Shown in pieces: positions 1 to 8,479 of a stretch of 28,789 bases of DNA (within the stretch, counting starts at the first letter, position 1; every line of letters starts with the position of its first letter). The stretch comes from CAIUSP01 sp040375675 (lineage in GTDB: Bacteria > Actinomycetota > Thermoleophilia > Solirubrobacterales > 70-9). The stretch is from assembly GCA_040375675.1 (NCBI GenBank), contig JBEIRY010000017.1:1-28789 (forward strand). The letters run 5' to 3'. The notes beneath the pieces were generated by a model. That model searched no databases. It worked only from the letters and a program-made list of their open reading frames with translations, and was not told the DNA's origin. Made by a program: the position numbers and the translations under genes.

Positions 1-917
1 GAGAAGTCCGGGACATCGAGTCCCTCGACGATCTTCCACTCCCCACCTGAGCATGTGCATGGGAAACCGGAGATGAGGCCCTCAGGCACTTCGTAGCTGC
101 CGTCGGAGGGGACGGCCATCGAGACCCAATCGTCTTTCGGGGTCCCGAGGTGCCAGTCGCGCAGGTGATCGATGGCAGCGTTGGCGGCCGAGGCGGCACT
201 CGATGCACCCCTTGCCTCGATGATCGCTGCACCGCGCGTGGCGACGGTCGGAATGAACTCATCCGCGATCCAGGCCTCGTCTGCGACCTCGTCCCAAGCG
301 GACTTGCCGTCGACCTTGGCATTGACCAGGTCCGGGTACTGAGTGGTCGAGTGGTTGCCCCAGATCGTCATCTGTGTGACATCCGAAACCGTCTTGTCGG
401 TGCGCTCGGCGAGCTGTGCAATTGCGCGGTTGTGATCGAGCCGAACCATCGCGGTGAAGCGTTCCTTCGGAACATCAGGAGCGTTCGACATCGCGATCAG
501 GCAATTGGTGTTGGCCGGGTTGCCGACTACGAGGATCTTCACGTCATCGGCTGCGCCAGCGTTGATCGCCTCGCCCTGCGGGCGGAAGATCCCACCGTTT
601 GCCTCCAACAGATCGGAGCGCTCCATACCCTGCTGACGCGGCCGCGAACCGACCAGAACGCCCACATTCACACCATCGAAGGCCTTGGTTGCGTCGTCGG
701 TTATCTCGATTCCCGAGAGCAGAGGAAAGGCGCAGTCGTCGAGCTCCATGGCCGTTCCTTCGGCAGCCTTGACCGCATCGGGGATCTCCAGCAGGGTCAG
801 GTGGACAGGCTGGTCTTCGCCGAGCATCTGGCCCGCGGCAATGCGAAAGAGGATCGCGTAGCCGATCTGGCCTGCTGCTCCGGTGACGGTGACCTTCAGG
901 GGTGACTTCTTGCTCAC
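1..917 (-). CDS. mdh: Malate dehydrogenase, 3' end cut by window edge
   Basis: NAD-dependent malate dehydrogenase, interconverting malate and oxaloacetate in the TCA cycle (cytosolic). Reading the minus strand from GTG 917 gives 305 residues before the window ends; the family is near 328 residues, so roughly 20-25 C-terminal residues are missing. Visible are the Rossmann motif GAAGQIG (13-19), LLEIP (42-46, with the acidic residue after beta-2 typical of NAD use), the substrate-binding arginines in SRPRQQGMER (91-100), NPANTN (133-138), the RLDHNRA segment with D161, and the catalytic histidine in GNHSTTQYPD (H189). The GTG start overlaps the stop of icd by four bases (GTGA), so the two genes are translationally coupled. 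Confidence 0.95.
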   Translation of the reverse strand, partial: MSKKSPLKVTVTGAAGQIGYAILFRIAAGQMLGEDQPVHLTLLEIPDAVKAAEGTAMELDDCAFPLLSGIEITDDATKAFDGVNVGVLVGSRPRQQGMERSDLLEANGGIFRPQGEAINAGAADDVKILVVGNPANTNCLIAMSNAPDVPKERFTAMVRLDHNRAIAQLAERTDKTVSDVTQMTIWGNHSTTQYPDLVNAKVDGKSAWDEVADEAWIADEFIPTVATRGAAIIEARGASSAASAANAAIDHLRDWHLGTPKDDWVSMAVPSDGSYEVPEGLISGFPCTCSGGEWKIVEGLDVPDF

Positions 918-1999
918 TTTTTCTCCTTCATTTCGTCGATGACAGCGTCTGCAAACTCTGAGGTTCCTACCGCGGTTGGATCGTCGCGATCGGGCTTCAA
1001 GTCGTAGGTGACTTTGTCGCCTTCGGCAATCACTGAAGCGATTGCGGCCTCCATGCGATCCGCTGCGTCTATCTCCTCCAGATGACGCAGCATCAACACG
1101 CCCGAGAGCATCAGCGCGGTCGGGTTGACCTTGTTCTGACCCTTGTACTTGGGAGCCGAGCCGTGGGTGGCCTCGAACATTGCCGCTTGAGTGCCGATGT
1201 TGGCGCCAGGGGCAAGACCGAGACCGCCGATCATGCCGGCGCCGAGATCGCTGACGATGTCGCCGTAGAGGTTCGGCAGCACGATCACGTCGTATTCCTC
1301 GGGGCGCGAGACCAACTGATTACAGAGGTTGTCGATGATCCGGTCCTCGAACTCGATATCCGGGTGGCGCTCTGCCACCTTGCGAGCGGTTTCGAGAAAG
1401 AGGCCGTCGGAGAACTTCATGATGTTCGCCTTGTGGGCCGCAGTGACCTTCTTGCGGCCGTGCTTTTCGGCGTAGTCGAAAGCAGCCTCGACGATTCGAT
1501 CGCTGCCGAACTCGGAGATCGGCTTGATCGAAATTCCGGCGTCATCGCGAATCTCGATCTGCATATTCGCCAAGAACTCACGAAGCTTTGCGTTGTCGTC
1601 ACTTCCTCGCTCGAACTCGATCCCGGCATAGAGATCCTCGGTGTTCTCACGCACGATCACGATGTCCACCTCGTCGAAGTGCGAGCGCACTCCGGGGTAG
1701 AGCTTGCAAGGTCGAATACAGGCGTAGAGATCGAGCTCCTTGCGAAGCTGCACGTTGATCGAGCGAAAGCCCGATCCGACCGGTGTGGTCGTCGGGCCCT
1801 TTATCCCGACCTTGGTCCGACGAATCGATTCGAGCGTGCGCTCGGGGAACGGATTGCCTTCGGCTTCGTAGATGTCTTCCCCGGCCGGATGCTCGTCCCA
1901 TTCGAACTCGACGCCCGTCGCTTCCAGCACGCGGCGGGTTGCCTCGACCAGTTCCGGTCCGGTGCCGTCACCAGGAATCAGTGTGACTTCGTGAGCCAT
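914..1999 (-). CDS. icd: Isocitrate dehydrogenase (isocitrate/isopropylmalate dehydrogenase family)
   Basis: Oxidatively decarboxylates isocitrate to 2-oxoglutarate. It has 361 residues, the short form of the beta-decarboxylating dehydrogenase family. Substrate contacts are recognisable: S80, N82, R86, R96, R117, then Y124, K190, and the metal-binding D247 and D251 in LPNLYGDIVSD. The cofactor loop reads ATHGSAPKYKGQ with K284-Y285. In E. coli IDH the corresponding Lys-Tyr pair selects NADP, whereas NAD enzymes usually carry Asp-Ile/Leu. NADP use is therefore likely although the body of the protein resembles NAD-IDHs. It is the first gene of an icd-mdh pair with a leaderless-type start. Isopropylmalate dehydrogenase is less likely because the S80-x-N82 isocitrate signature is present. 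Confidence 0.92.
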   Translation of the reverse strand: MAHEVTLIPGDGTGPELVEATRRVLEATGVEFEWDEHPAGEDIYEAEGNPFPERTLESIRRTKVGIKGPTTTPVGSGFRSINVQLRKELDLYACIRPCKLYPGVRSHFDEVDIVIVRENTEDLYAGIEFERGSDDNAKLREFLANMQIEIRDDAGISIKPISEFGSDRIVEAAFDYAEKHGRKKVTAAHKANIMKFSDGLFLETARKVAERHPDIEFEDRIIDNLCNQLVSRPEEYDVIVLPNLYGDIVSDLGAGMIGGLGLAPGANIGTQAAMFEATHGSAPKYKGQNKVNPTALMLSGVLMLRHLEEIDAADRMEAAIASVIAEGDKVTYDLKPDRDDPTAVGTSEFADAVIDEMKEKK

Positions 2000-2007
2000 C
2001 AGCTTCG

Positions 2008-2013
2008 ATGGTA
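2008..2013 (-). promoter_or_regulatory. -10 box of icd, leaderless type
   Basis: TACCAT on the minus strand ends 8 nt before the icd ATG, so transcription should begin at or next to the start codon. No Shine-Dalgarno sequence is present. Confidence 0.5.
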
Positions 2014-2054
2014 TCCAGACGGCGCCCGCCGGGTCCTTCTGACCGATGGGGAAC

Positions 2055-3305
2055 TCAGAGCCACTGCTCGTCGAGACGACGCACCAGGCCCTCGGTCAGG
2101 CGGATCGCATCGGCGAGGGTTCCGTAGTCGACCCGGTCGGGCGTGTCGGTCTGCCAGTGGTAGTTGGCGGGAGCCTTGTAGTCGGTCACCGAACACATCG
2201 AGATGGTCGGGTAACCGGCAACCAGCGACTCGAGACCATCGGTTCCGTTGTGCAGGCGCAGGTTGGGGTAGAGCCAGATTCCCAGGCTGCGAGCGATCTC
2301 CTCGGTCATCTCGATCAGATCCTCGGGGTAGTCGTGCATCTTCAAAAAGCCCTCTCCGTGCAACAGGTTGAGGTGAGGAGAGCCGACGGTGTCGACGCAG
2401 CAGAAGAAGGTGCTCTCCGTTGGAAGCTCCGGGAAGTGGCGCTCTCCGAACGCCTTCATCCCCTCGCTGAATGACTCCTCAGAGCCGGTAGAGACGAGCA
2501 TCACTCGAACCTTCTCGGTCGGCTGCTTGCGCAGCGCTTCGGCGAGCGCCAGCAACAGCACCACCGCGGTGCCGTTGTCGTTGGCTCCGGCTACAGCCGA
2601 GCGGGCTCCGATGTCGGTGAAGACGGGCACCGCGCCGGCCGAGAGGACCGTTCCGATCTTGGTCAGCAGTCGGCTGCCTATGAGCGAGCCGAGCGCCACT
2701 GCTACCGGTCCGCCGAGCACGGGAAACATCATCGGGGGACTCGTCTCGGCGTTTTCCCAGAGGGCCGGAAAGCGCTTCGACATGTATTCGGGAACGCCAG
2801 GGTGGAAGAGCATTCCCGCATGGGCAGAGTCGTGATGGGCCACGATCACCACGGTCTTGTCCGCATCGGCCGGTCCGACCTCGGCGACCACGTTGTGTGT
2901 GTCGCGCTGCGGCAGGGCCTTGCGGATCCACCGTGGGCCGGGCGGATAGTCACTCGCAATGCCGACAGCCGCGGCGCCAGCCAAGCCAGCTGCAGCAAGT
3001 CGCCCCTTGCGCGTCTTTGCTTTCAGCGAAGCGATACCTGCAATAGCGCCCGCAGCCACGCCGAGTCCGAGCGGCCACCAGTAGGTGCCGTGAGCCTTTT
3101 CCACCTCGACTCGCGCATCGACTCCTGACTCGGCAAGCCGCTCGACGATCCAGGCCGCAGCGTCGTGCTCACCCTGGGTAGCCGACTCGCGATCGAACCC
3201 ACACAACTGATCGAGCATCTGCCTCAGCCAGCCTTGATCCAGGTAAGAGACGGCAGGCTGCGGGTCGACCGGAGTGACGGCGCGGGATTGATCTGGCTCA
3301 CTCAT
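2055..3305 (-). CDS. M28-family metallopeptidase with membrane segments
   Basis: Zinc aminopeptidase-like protein of 416 residues. The M28 metal ligands are in order: H157 and D159 (AHHDS), D243 in GANDNGTA, E276/E277 (GSEES), D305 (CVDTVG) and H383 (NYHWQTDTPD). Two hydrophobic stretches interrupt the fold. Residues about 77-118 form one or two helices between the N-terminal part and the catalytic core, and about 195-228 form another inside the core. No cleavable signal peptide is visible. This suggests an integral membrane peptidase, though the topology and substrate cannot be told. It lies 55 bp upstream of icd on the same strand and is divergent from the site-2 protease gene. Confidence 0.85.
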   Translation of the reverse strand: MSEPDQSRAVTPVDPQPAVSYLDQGWLRQMLDQLCGFDRESATQGEHDAAAWIVERLAESGVDARVEVEKAHGTYWWPLGLGVAAGAIAGIASLKAKTRKGRLAAAGLAGAAAVGIASDYPPGPRWIRKALPQRDTHNVVAEVGPADADKTVVIVAHHDSAHAGMLFHPGVPEYMSKRFPALWENAETSPPMMFPVLGGPVAVALGSLIGSRLLTKIGTVLSAGAVPVFTDIGARSAVAGANDNGTAVVLLLALAEALRKQPTEKVRVMLVSTGSEESFSEGMKAFGERHFPELPTESTFFCCVDTVGSPHLNLLHGEGFLKMHDYPEDLIEMTEEIARSLGIWLYPNLRLHNGTDGLESLVAGYPTISMCSVTDYKAPANYHWQTDTPDRVDYGTLADAIRLTEGLVRRLDEQWL

Positions 3306-3314
3306 CGGGTTGAC

Positions 3315-3320
3315 AGGCTA
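3315..3320 (-). promoter_or_regulatory. -10 box of the M28 peptidase gene
   Basis: TAGCCT on the minus strand with 9 nt to the ATG at 3305; leaderless geometry. It shares a 70-bp divergent intergenic region with the site-2 protease promoter. Confidence 0.5.
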
Positions 3321-3361
3321 CCCGGCAACCCCATCTGGGCGAGGTCGTAGGCCTCCACCCC

Positions 3362-3367
3362 TAAGAT
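3362..3367 (+). promoter_or_regulatory. -10 box of the site-2 protease gene
   Basis: TAAGAT followed by 8 nt and the ATG at 3376. This supports starting the gene at 3376 rather than at the in-frame ATG 3310, which would lie upstream of the promoter. Confidence 0.5.
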
Positions 3368-3375
3368 CAGTCGGG

Positions 3376-4563
3376 ATGGGAGCAACCGGTCAAGGCGGCC
3401 TCACCCTGTTTCGCTTTCGCGGGATCCGTGTCTCGGTGGACTACTCGTGGTTTTTCGTCCTCTTCCTCGTCATCTGGTGGCTTTCGGGCTTCTACAAGGA
3501 TGTGCTCGGCCCGGGCACATCGGATCTACTCCCGTATGCGCTCGCGCTGGCAAGCGCGCTGCTCTTTTTCGCTTCGATCCTGCTGCACGAGTTCGGCCAT
3601 GCCCTGGTGGCGATCCGAAACGGGATAGGAATCGACGGCATCACCCTGTGGCTTTTCGGCGGCGTGGCCAGGATGGAACGCGACACCGACTCCCCAGGAG
3701 TCGAGTTCAGGGTTGCCGTAGCCGGGCCGCTCGTGACCCTCGCCATCGCATTCATCTGCACCGCGATCGGAGTCGCACTCACCGGGCCTGAGGAGTTCCG
3801 CAGGGCAGCTCTGACCGAAGGAACCACTGCAATCGGCGCCTTGCCGGCACTGCTCGGCTGGCTGGCCTCGATCAACATCCTGGTCCTCGTTTTCAACCTC
3901 GTCCCCGCCTTTCCACTCGACGGCGGTCGGATAGCAAGGGCGATCGCCTGGAAGAAGACCGGCAACCGGGCAAGCGCCACCCGCTTTGCAGCCCGGCTGG
4001 GGCAGATCTTCGCCTACCTGCTGATGGCTCTGGGACTGCTCTCTTTGATCAACGGCAACGTGGTCGGTGGAATCTGGCTCGGCGTCCTCGGCTTCATCCT
4101 CAACAACTCTGCAAAAGCAGCGGTTGCGCAAAGCAAGGTGGCCTCGAAAGTCGAGGGGATATCCGTCGCTGATCTGATGGACCCGGGACCGCCGGTGATC
4201 CCGGCCTCGGCGAGCCTCTCTACCGCCCTCGATGACTTCTTCGCTCCCTACGGCTGGCCCTGGTTTGCGGTCACCGACCCCAATGGGCGATTCCTCGGCC
4301 TACTCGCCGAAGAGACGATCCTCGGAATTCCTCCCGATCAGCGAACGACCGAGATAGTGGCCGATCACATGGCCGCCGACGAAACCCAGGCACACATCGC
4401 GATCAAGGCAGAGGCGCCGCTCGAGGACGCTCTCGACCGCGAGGAACTCCCCAGACTGGGTGGGCTGATGGCCGTCGATGGAAGCGGCAGAGTGGTGGGT
4501 CTGCTCACCGCACAGGCCGTTCAGCGCTCGATGGGCGCCGACGGACCCTGGTCGACGGCCTGA
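3376..4563 (+). CDS. Site-2-type intramembrane metalloprotease (M50) with C-terminal CBS region
   Basis: Intramembrane zinc protease of 395 residues, related to SpoIVFB and Rip. The zinc motif HEFGH is at 71-75 inside a transmembrane helix, and the third ligand lies in NLVPAFPLDGGR (N174, D182). Hydrophobic segments cover about 24-40, 51-70, 115-140, 155-180 and 210-245. The C-terminal 130 residues look like a CBS pair (SVADLMDPGPPVIPASASL and a later VDGSGRVVGLLTAQ), which would sense a nucleotide and regulate the protease. Such proteins process membrane-bound regulators; the substrate is not evident from neighbours. The start is ATG 3376, chosen from the -10 box and because N-terminal similarity begins at LFRFRGIRVSVDYSW. 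Confidence 0.9.
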   Translation: MGATGQGGLTLFRFRGIRVSVDYSWFFVLFLVIWWLSGFYKDVLGPGTSDLLPYALALASALLFFASILLHEFGHALVAIRNGIGIDGITLWLFGGVARMERDTDSPGVEFRVAVAGPLVTLAIAFICTAIGVALTGPEEFRRAALTEGTTAIGALPALLGWLASINILVLVFNLVPAFPLDGGRIARAIAWKKTGNRASATRFAARLGQIFAYLLMALGLLSLINGNVVGGIWLGVLGFILNNSAKAAVAQSKVASKVEGISVADLMDPGPPVIPASASLSTALDDFFAPYGWPWFAVTDPNGRFLGLLAEETILGIPPDQRTTEIVADHMAADETQAHIAIKAEAPLEDALDREELPRLGGLMAVDGSGRVVGLLTAQAVQRSMGADGPWSTA

Positions 4564-4635
4564 TCTGAAACCCGGCATTTGTGAGGTCGGTCACTTGATG
4601 GCCTACCCGCGCGGCGTGGGCGTGAGGCGGTCGGA

Positions 4636-4641
4636 TATCAT
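4636..4641 (+). promoter_or_regulatory. -10 box of the sdhABE operon
   Basis: TATCAT with 8 nt to the sdhA ATG at 4650; leaderless geometry, and no Shine-Dalgarno sequence before sdhA. Confidence 0.55.
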
Positions 4642-4649
4642 CGACCTCG

Positions 4650-6338
4650 ATGCCGACACACGACGTACTCGTCATCGGTGCTGGTCTCGCTGGTCAGCGA
4701 GCAGCACTGGCCGCCGCCGAAGAAGGCGTCTCCGTAGGCATCCTCAGCAAGGTCCATCCGGTCCGGTCCCACTCCAACGCCGCCCAGGGAGGCATCAACG
4801 CCGCGCTCCAGGAAGACGACACCTGGGAGTCGCACGCTTTCGACACGATCAAGGGCTCCGACTACCTGGCCGATCAGGACGCGGTCGAGGTGATGTGCCG
4901 CGAAGCGCCCGAAGAACTTCTCTACCTCGAGCACCTCGGAGTCACCTTCCACCGCAACGAGGAAGGCAAGTTGGGTACTCGCGCCTTCGGTGGCGCGTCG
5001 GCTGCCCGCACCTACTACGTGGCCGACATCACCGGTCAAGCGATCATGCATGTTCTCTACGAGCAGTTGATGAAGGCCTCCGGCGAGGTGGCGCGATACG
5101 AGGAGTACTTCTGCACGGCCCTCGCTCTCGACGACACCGGCCGGTGCGTCGGTGCGGTCTCGCGGAACGTCCGCGATGGCTCGATGGAGCTGTTCAAGGC
5201 AAAGGCCGTGATCCTCGCCACCGGCGGTAACGGCCAGGTCTGGAAGCCCACCACCAATGCACTGATCTGCACCGGCGACGGAATCGCGATGGCCTACCGG
5301 GCCGGAGCGAAGTTGATGGACATGGAAATGATCCAGTACCACCCCACCACCCTGGCCAAGAAGGGGTTCCTTATCACCGAAGGCGCCCGCGGCGAGGGTG
5401 CACATCTCTTGAACGCCAAGGGTGAGCGCTTCATGGAGACGTACGCGCCGAACAAGATGGAGCTTGCTTCTCGTGACGTCGTATCTCGCGCCGAGCAGAC
5501 CGAGATCAACGAAGGTCGCGGCTTCCCCGACGGCACGATCGCACTCGACATCACCGTGGTGCCGAAGAAGCGAATCCTCGAAGCCCTCCGCGAGATCGTG
5601 CTGGTCGGCCGTGACTTCGCCGGCGTGGACATCACCAGGGAGCCGATCCACATCAAGCCCGGCAACCACTACACGATGGGTGGGGTCAAAACCGATTTCG
5701 ACGGACGCACAGACGTGGAGGGCCTCTACGCGGCTGGTGAGGTCGCATGCGTGTCTGTCCACGGCGGCAACCGTCTGGGCGCAAACTCTCTGCTCGACAC
5801 ACTGATCTTCGGCCGCCGCTCCGGAGTACACGCCGCCGACTACGTCAAGGGGCGCGAGGAGCCGGTCGTCTCCCAGGCCCTGCTCGACGACGAGGAGGCG
5901 AAGATCGCCGAGATCATGGGCCGCGAGCGTGGCAAGGGTCGCCGCGTCTCGGAGATTCGCGACGAGCTCGGAGCCACCATGGACCAGCACGTTGCCGTCT
6001 TCCGCGACGCCGAAGGCCTCCAGACCGCGCTCGAAACGGTTCGCCGTCTGCGCGAGGAGGCAGCATCCTGCTACATCGACGACGACGGACACGTCTTCAA
6101 CCAGGACGTGATCGGGGCGGTAGAGCTCGACTTCATGCTCGACAACGCGCTCGCCACCTGTGTGGCCGCAATCGAGCGCACCGAAAGCCGCGGAGCCCAG
6201 TACCGCACCGACTTCCCCGATCGAAACGACGACGAGTGGCTGAAGCACATCGACTTGACCGTCAACGGCGGAGATCCGACCGTCAGCTACTCGGAGGTCA
6301 AGATCACCGACTGGCAACCGATGGAAAGGACCTACTAG
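4650..6338 (+). CDS. sdhA: Succinate dehydrogenase/fumarate reductase flavoprotein subunit
   Basis: Flavoprotein subunit (562 residues) that oxidises succinate to fumarate and passes electrons to SdhB. It shows the FAD motif GAGLAGQRAA (10-19). H41 in RSHSNAAQGG corresponds to the histidine that carries covalent FAD in E. coli. Active-site elements are HPT (231-233), EGARGEG (244-250), R275 in ASRDVVSRAE (general acid position), H340 in NHYTMGG, and the FAD-binding GGNRLGANSLLDTLIFGRR. It is the first gene of a tight operon, with sdhB starting 3 nt after its stop. No SdhC or SdhD membrane anchor gene is adjacent; an SdhE-like protein takes that place, which points to the archaeal/Campylobacter-type complex. 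Confidence 0.96.
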   Translation: MPTHDVLVIGAGLAGQRAALAAAEEGVSVGILSKVHPVRSHSNAAQGGINAALQEDDTWESHAFDTIKGSDYLADQDAVEVMCREAPEELLYLEHLGVTFHRNEEGKLGTRAFGGASAARTYYVADITGQAIMHVLYEQLMKASGEVARYEEYFCTALALDDTGRCVGAVSRNVRDGSMELFKAKAVILATGGNGQVWKPTTNALICTGDGIAMAYRAGAKLMDMEMIQYHPTTLAKKGFLITEGARGEGAHLLNAKGERFMETYAPNKMELASRDVVSRAEQTEINEGRGFPDGTIALDITVVPKKRILEALREIVLVGRDFAGVDITREPIHIKPGNHYTMGGVKTDFDGRTDVEGLYAAGEVACVSVHGGNRLGANSLLDTLIFGRRSGVHAADYVKGREEPVVSQALLDDEEAKIAEIMGRERGKGRRVSEIRDELGATMDQHVAVFRDAEGLQTALETVRRLREEAASCYIDDDGHVFNQDVIGAVELDFMLDNALATCVAAIERTESRGAQYRTDFPDRNDDEWLKHIDLTVNGGDPTVSYSEVKITDWQPMERTY

Positions 6339-6341
6339 GAG

Positions 6342-7490
6342 ATGGCCAAGTTCAACCTCAAGGTCCGCCGCTTCAAGCCAGAGCCGGGTGAAGGCCCCTA
6401 TTGGGAGAACTTCGATGTCGACCTCGACCCGGACCTCTCGGTCCTCGACGGACTGCTCCAGGTCCGCGACCAGCAGGATGGATCGCTCTCGGTCCGCTGC
6501 TCTTGCAAGGCGGCGATCTGCGGTTCCTGCGGAGTCAAGATCAACGGTCAGTCGACTCTGGCATGCAAGACTCGCCTGAGCGAGGCCAAGGAGTGGGCCA
6601 ACCGCACCAACGGCAAGTCCGAGCCGATAACGATCGAGCCCATGGGGAACATGCCCGTGATCAAGGACCTCGTAACCGACATGGAGGCAACCCATTGGCA
6701 GAAGATCCGCCGGGTCACTCCGTGGCTGCTGCCCAAGGGTGATCCACCAGAGCGCGAATACATCGTGCCGCCGGAGTCGATGATCGATGTCACCCAGACC
6801 ATGGCCTGTGTCCAGTGTGGCGCCTGCGTATCGGCCTGCCTTTCGATGGAGGCCGACCCCGACTTCATCGGACCCGCAGCTCTCGCCAAGGCCTACCGCT
6901 TCGTCGGCGATCCGCGCGACGGAGAGCGCAACGAGCGACTCCATGACCTGTCCCAAGATCCTCACGGGATCTACAACTGCACCCACTGCTTTGCCTGCGT
7001 AGAGGCCTGCCCCAAGGGCGTCGCCCCCATGGACCAGATCATGCGCCTGCGTCGAATCGCCGGCCACGACGAGGACATCGACGATGTCAACAACGGCCGT
7101 CGCCACGAGCTCGCGTTCGTGAACATCATCGAGCAGAAGGGAACCCTCGACGAGGCCCTGCTGCTGCAGGAGTCCTTTGCCCCGGGGATCAAGGGCAAGC
7201 TGAAGCCGCCAAGGGGAGCGATCAAGGCCTTGTTCGAGAACATCCCGACGGCACTTCGCGCTGTGCGCTCAGGCAAGGCGAGGACTCCCGAGAAGCTCGT
7301 CCCGGGAATCCACCCCAAGTTGCCCGGCGATGCCCAGGAGCACGTCAAGCGGATCTACGCCCATGCCGAAGAACATCGAATCGAGCTCAACCTCTACATC
7401 AAGGGCGAGGAGTTCGGCGGTGGCGATGACAACGAGGCTGAAGAACTCGCCGAAAACGAAATCGAAGGCAAGGAGGGAGCACCCGCATGA
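6342..7490 (+). CDS. sdhB: Succinate dehydrogenase iron-sulfur subunit, 4Fe-4S variant with long C-terminus
   Basis: Electron-transfer subunit of 382 residues; typical SdhB is about 240. The plant-type [2Fe-2S] ligands are C55, C60, C63 and C75. Two ferredoxin-like motifs follow: CVQCGACVSAC (C156, C159, C162, C166) and CTHCFACVEACPKG (C213, C216, C219, C223). In classical SdhB the residue matching C216 is hydrophobic and the centre is [3Fe-4S]; a cysteine here predicts a second [4Fe-4S], as in SdhABE complexes of Sulfolobales. Residues after about 240 form an extension with charged and helical stretches and a very acidic tail (GEEFGGGDDNEAEELAENE). The final ATGA overlaps the start of sdhE. 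Confidence 0.94.
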   Translation: MAKFNLKVRRFKPEPGEGPYWENFDVDLDPDLSVLDGLLQVRDQQDGSLSVRCSCKAAICGSCGVKINGQSTLACKTRLSEAKEWANRTNGKSEPITIEPMGNMPVIKDLVTDMEATHWQKIRRVTPWLLPKGDPPEREYIVPPESMIDVTQTMACVQCGACVSACLSMEADPDFIGPAALAKAYRFVGDPRDGERNERLHDLSQDPHGIYNCTHCFACVEACPKGVAPMDQIMRLRRIAGHDEDIDDVNNGRRHELAFVNIIEQKGTLDEALLLQESFAPGIKGKLKPPRGAIKALFENIPTALRAVRSGKARTPEKLVPGIHPKLPGDAQEHVKRIYAHAEEHRIELNLYIKGEEFGGGDDNEAEELAENEIEGKEGAPA

Positions 7491-8395
7491 GCCCCGCAAA
7501 GGAACTCAAGTTCGCCTACTGGCCCGGGTGCGTATCCCGAGGATTCACCACTGAGCTTCACGGCTCGATGGCTCTCGTAGCCGACAAGCTCGGCATCGAA
7601 CTTGTCGAGCTCGACCGCGCTAACTGCTGCGGCGCAGGAGTGATCGCCGAGCACAACCAGGAGCTCGCCGACACGCTCAACGCCCGAACCTTCGCTCTCG
7701 CCCAGCAGACCGGTCTGCCGATGATGAACATCTGCTCCACCTGCCAGGGCGCTCAGTCCGAGTGTCGCCAGCGGCTCGATGCCGACAAGTCCTACCGCGA
7801 CCACGTAAACGGAGCGCTCGCGGAGGAGGGTCTGAACTACGACCCAGAGGGCTTCTCCAACAAGAACTTCCTCTGGGTTCTGGTCGAGGATTACGGCCTG
7901 AAGAAACTGAAGAATCGCGTGGTGCGCCCGCTCGAAGGCCTCCGCGTTGGCCCGTTCTACGGTTGCTACGTACTTCGTCCGCGCCACCGGCTCGGTTACG
8001 AAGAGCATCCCGAGCGCGATCTCTACCTCGAGAAGGTGATCGAGGCGCTCGGCGGCACCGTGGTCGACTACAACGGCGCCCGCAAGTGCTGCGGCTTCCC
8101 CGTGATCACCATGAGTCGCGAGGTATCGCTCCGCCAGGCCGGAACTCATATTGGAGACGCGATGGACGCCGAAGCAGACTGCCTGGTAACCCCCTGCCCC
8201 CTTTGCCACCTCAACCTCGACATGCAGCAGCCCGAGGCCGCAAAGGTAACCGGCAGGGATCTCGACCTAGCCGTACTGCACCTGCCTCAGCTGGTTGGCC
8301 TTGCCCTCGGTATCGATCCGAAGGAACTCGGTCTCGGCAAGCACGTGTCGTCCACCAAATGGGTGGTCGACCGGCTCGAGCCGGTTTCCGCCTGA
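7487..8395 (+). CDS. SdhE/HdrB-like protein with two CCG domains
   Basis: Protein of 302 residues with two cysteine-rich CCG domains. The first has C15, C47-C48-G, C83 and C86; the second has C160, C201-C202-G, C237 and C240. This is the pattern of heterodisulfide reductase subunit B and of SdhE in non-classical succinate:quinone reductases. By family knowledge it would hold a non-cubane Fe-S cluster and connect SdhB to the quinone pool at the membrane. No transmembrane helix is apparent, so any attachment must be amphipathic or through a missing partner. The ATG sits in an ATGA overlap with sdhB. The archaeal usage 'sdhE' should not be confused with the FAD-assembly factor SdhE of Proteobacteria. 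Confidence 0.9.
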   Translation: MSPAKELKFAYWPGCVSRGFTTELHGSMALVADKLGIELVELDRANCCGAGVIAEHNQELADTLNARTFALAQQTGLPMMNICSTCQGAQSECRQRLDADKSYRDHVNGALAEEGLNYDPEGFSNKNFLWVLVEDYGLKKLKNRVVRPLEGLRVGPFYGCYVLRPRHRLGYEEHPERDLYLEKVIEALGGTVVDYNGARKCCGFPVITMSREVSLRQAGTHIGDAMDAEADCLVTPCPLCHLNLDMQQPEAAKVTGRDLDLAVLHLPQLVGLALGIDPKELGLGKHVSSTKWVVDRLEPVSA

Positions 8396-8444
8396 CCCTG
8401 ACTGGCCAGACGCCTCAACTAGCGCCGGTTCGGTGAGACCCTTG

Positions 8445-8460
8445 CGCCGGCCAGCCGGCG
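8445..8460 (+). terminator. Hairpin after the sdh operon
   Basis: CGCCGG-CCAG-CCGGCG forms a 6-bp GC stem with a 4-nt loop between sdhE and the antiporter gene. No U-tract follows, so termination is only a possibility. Confidence 0.35.
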
Positions 8461-8479
8461 GTTGCTCCAAAATCACCGC

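Noticed and set aside
150..905. Plus-strand open frame of 251 codons
   Set aside because: It is opposite the malate dehydrogenase gene, whose motifs are all present on the minus strand.
4638..7106. Very long open frame (822 codons) on the minus strand opposite sdhA/sdhB
   Set aside because: It is antisense to two clearly recognised genes; the length results from high GC and third-position bias, and the translation shows no domain.
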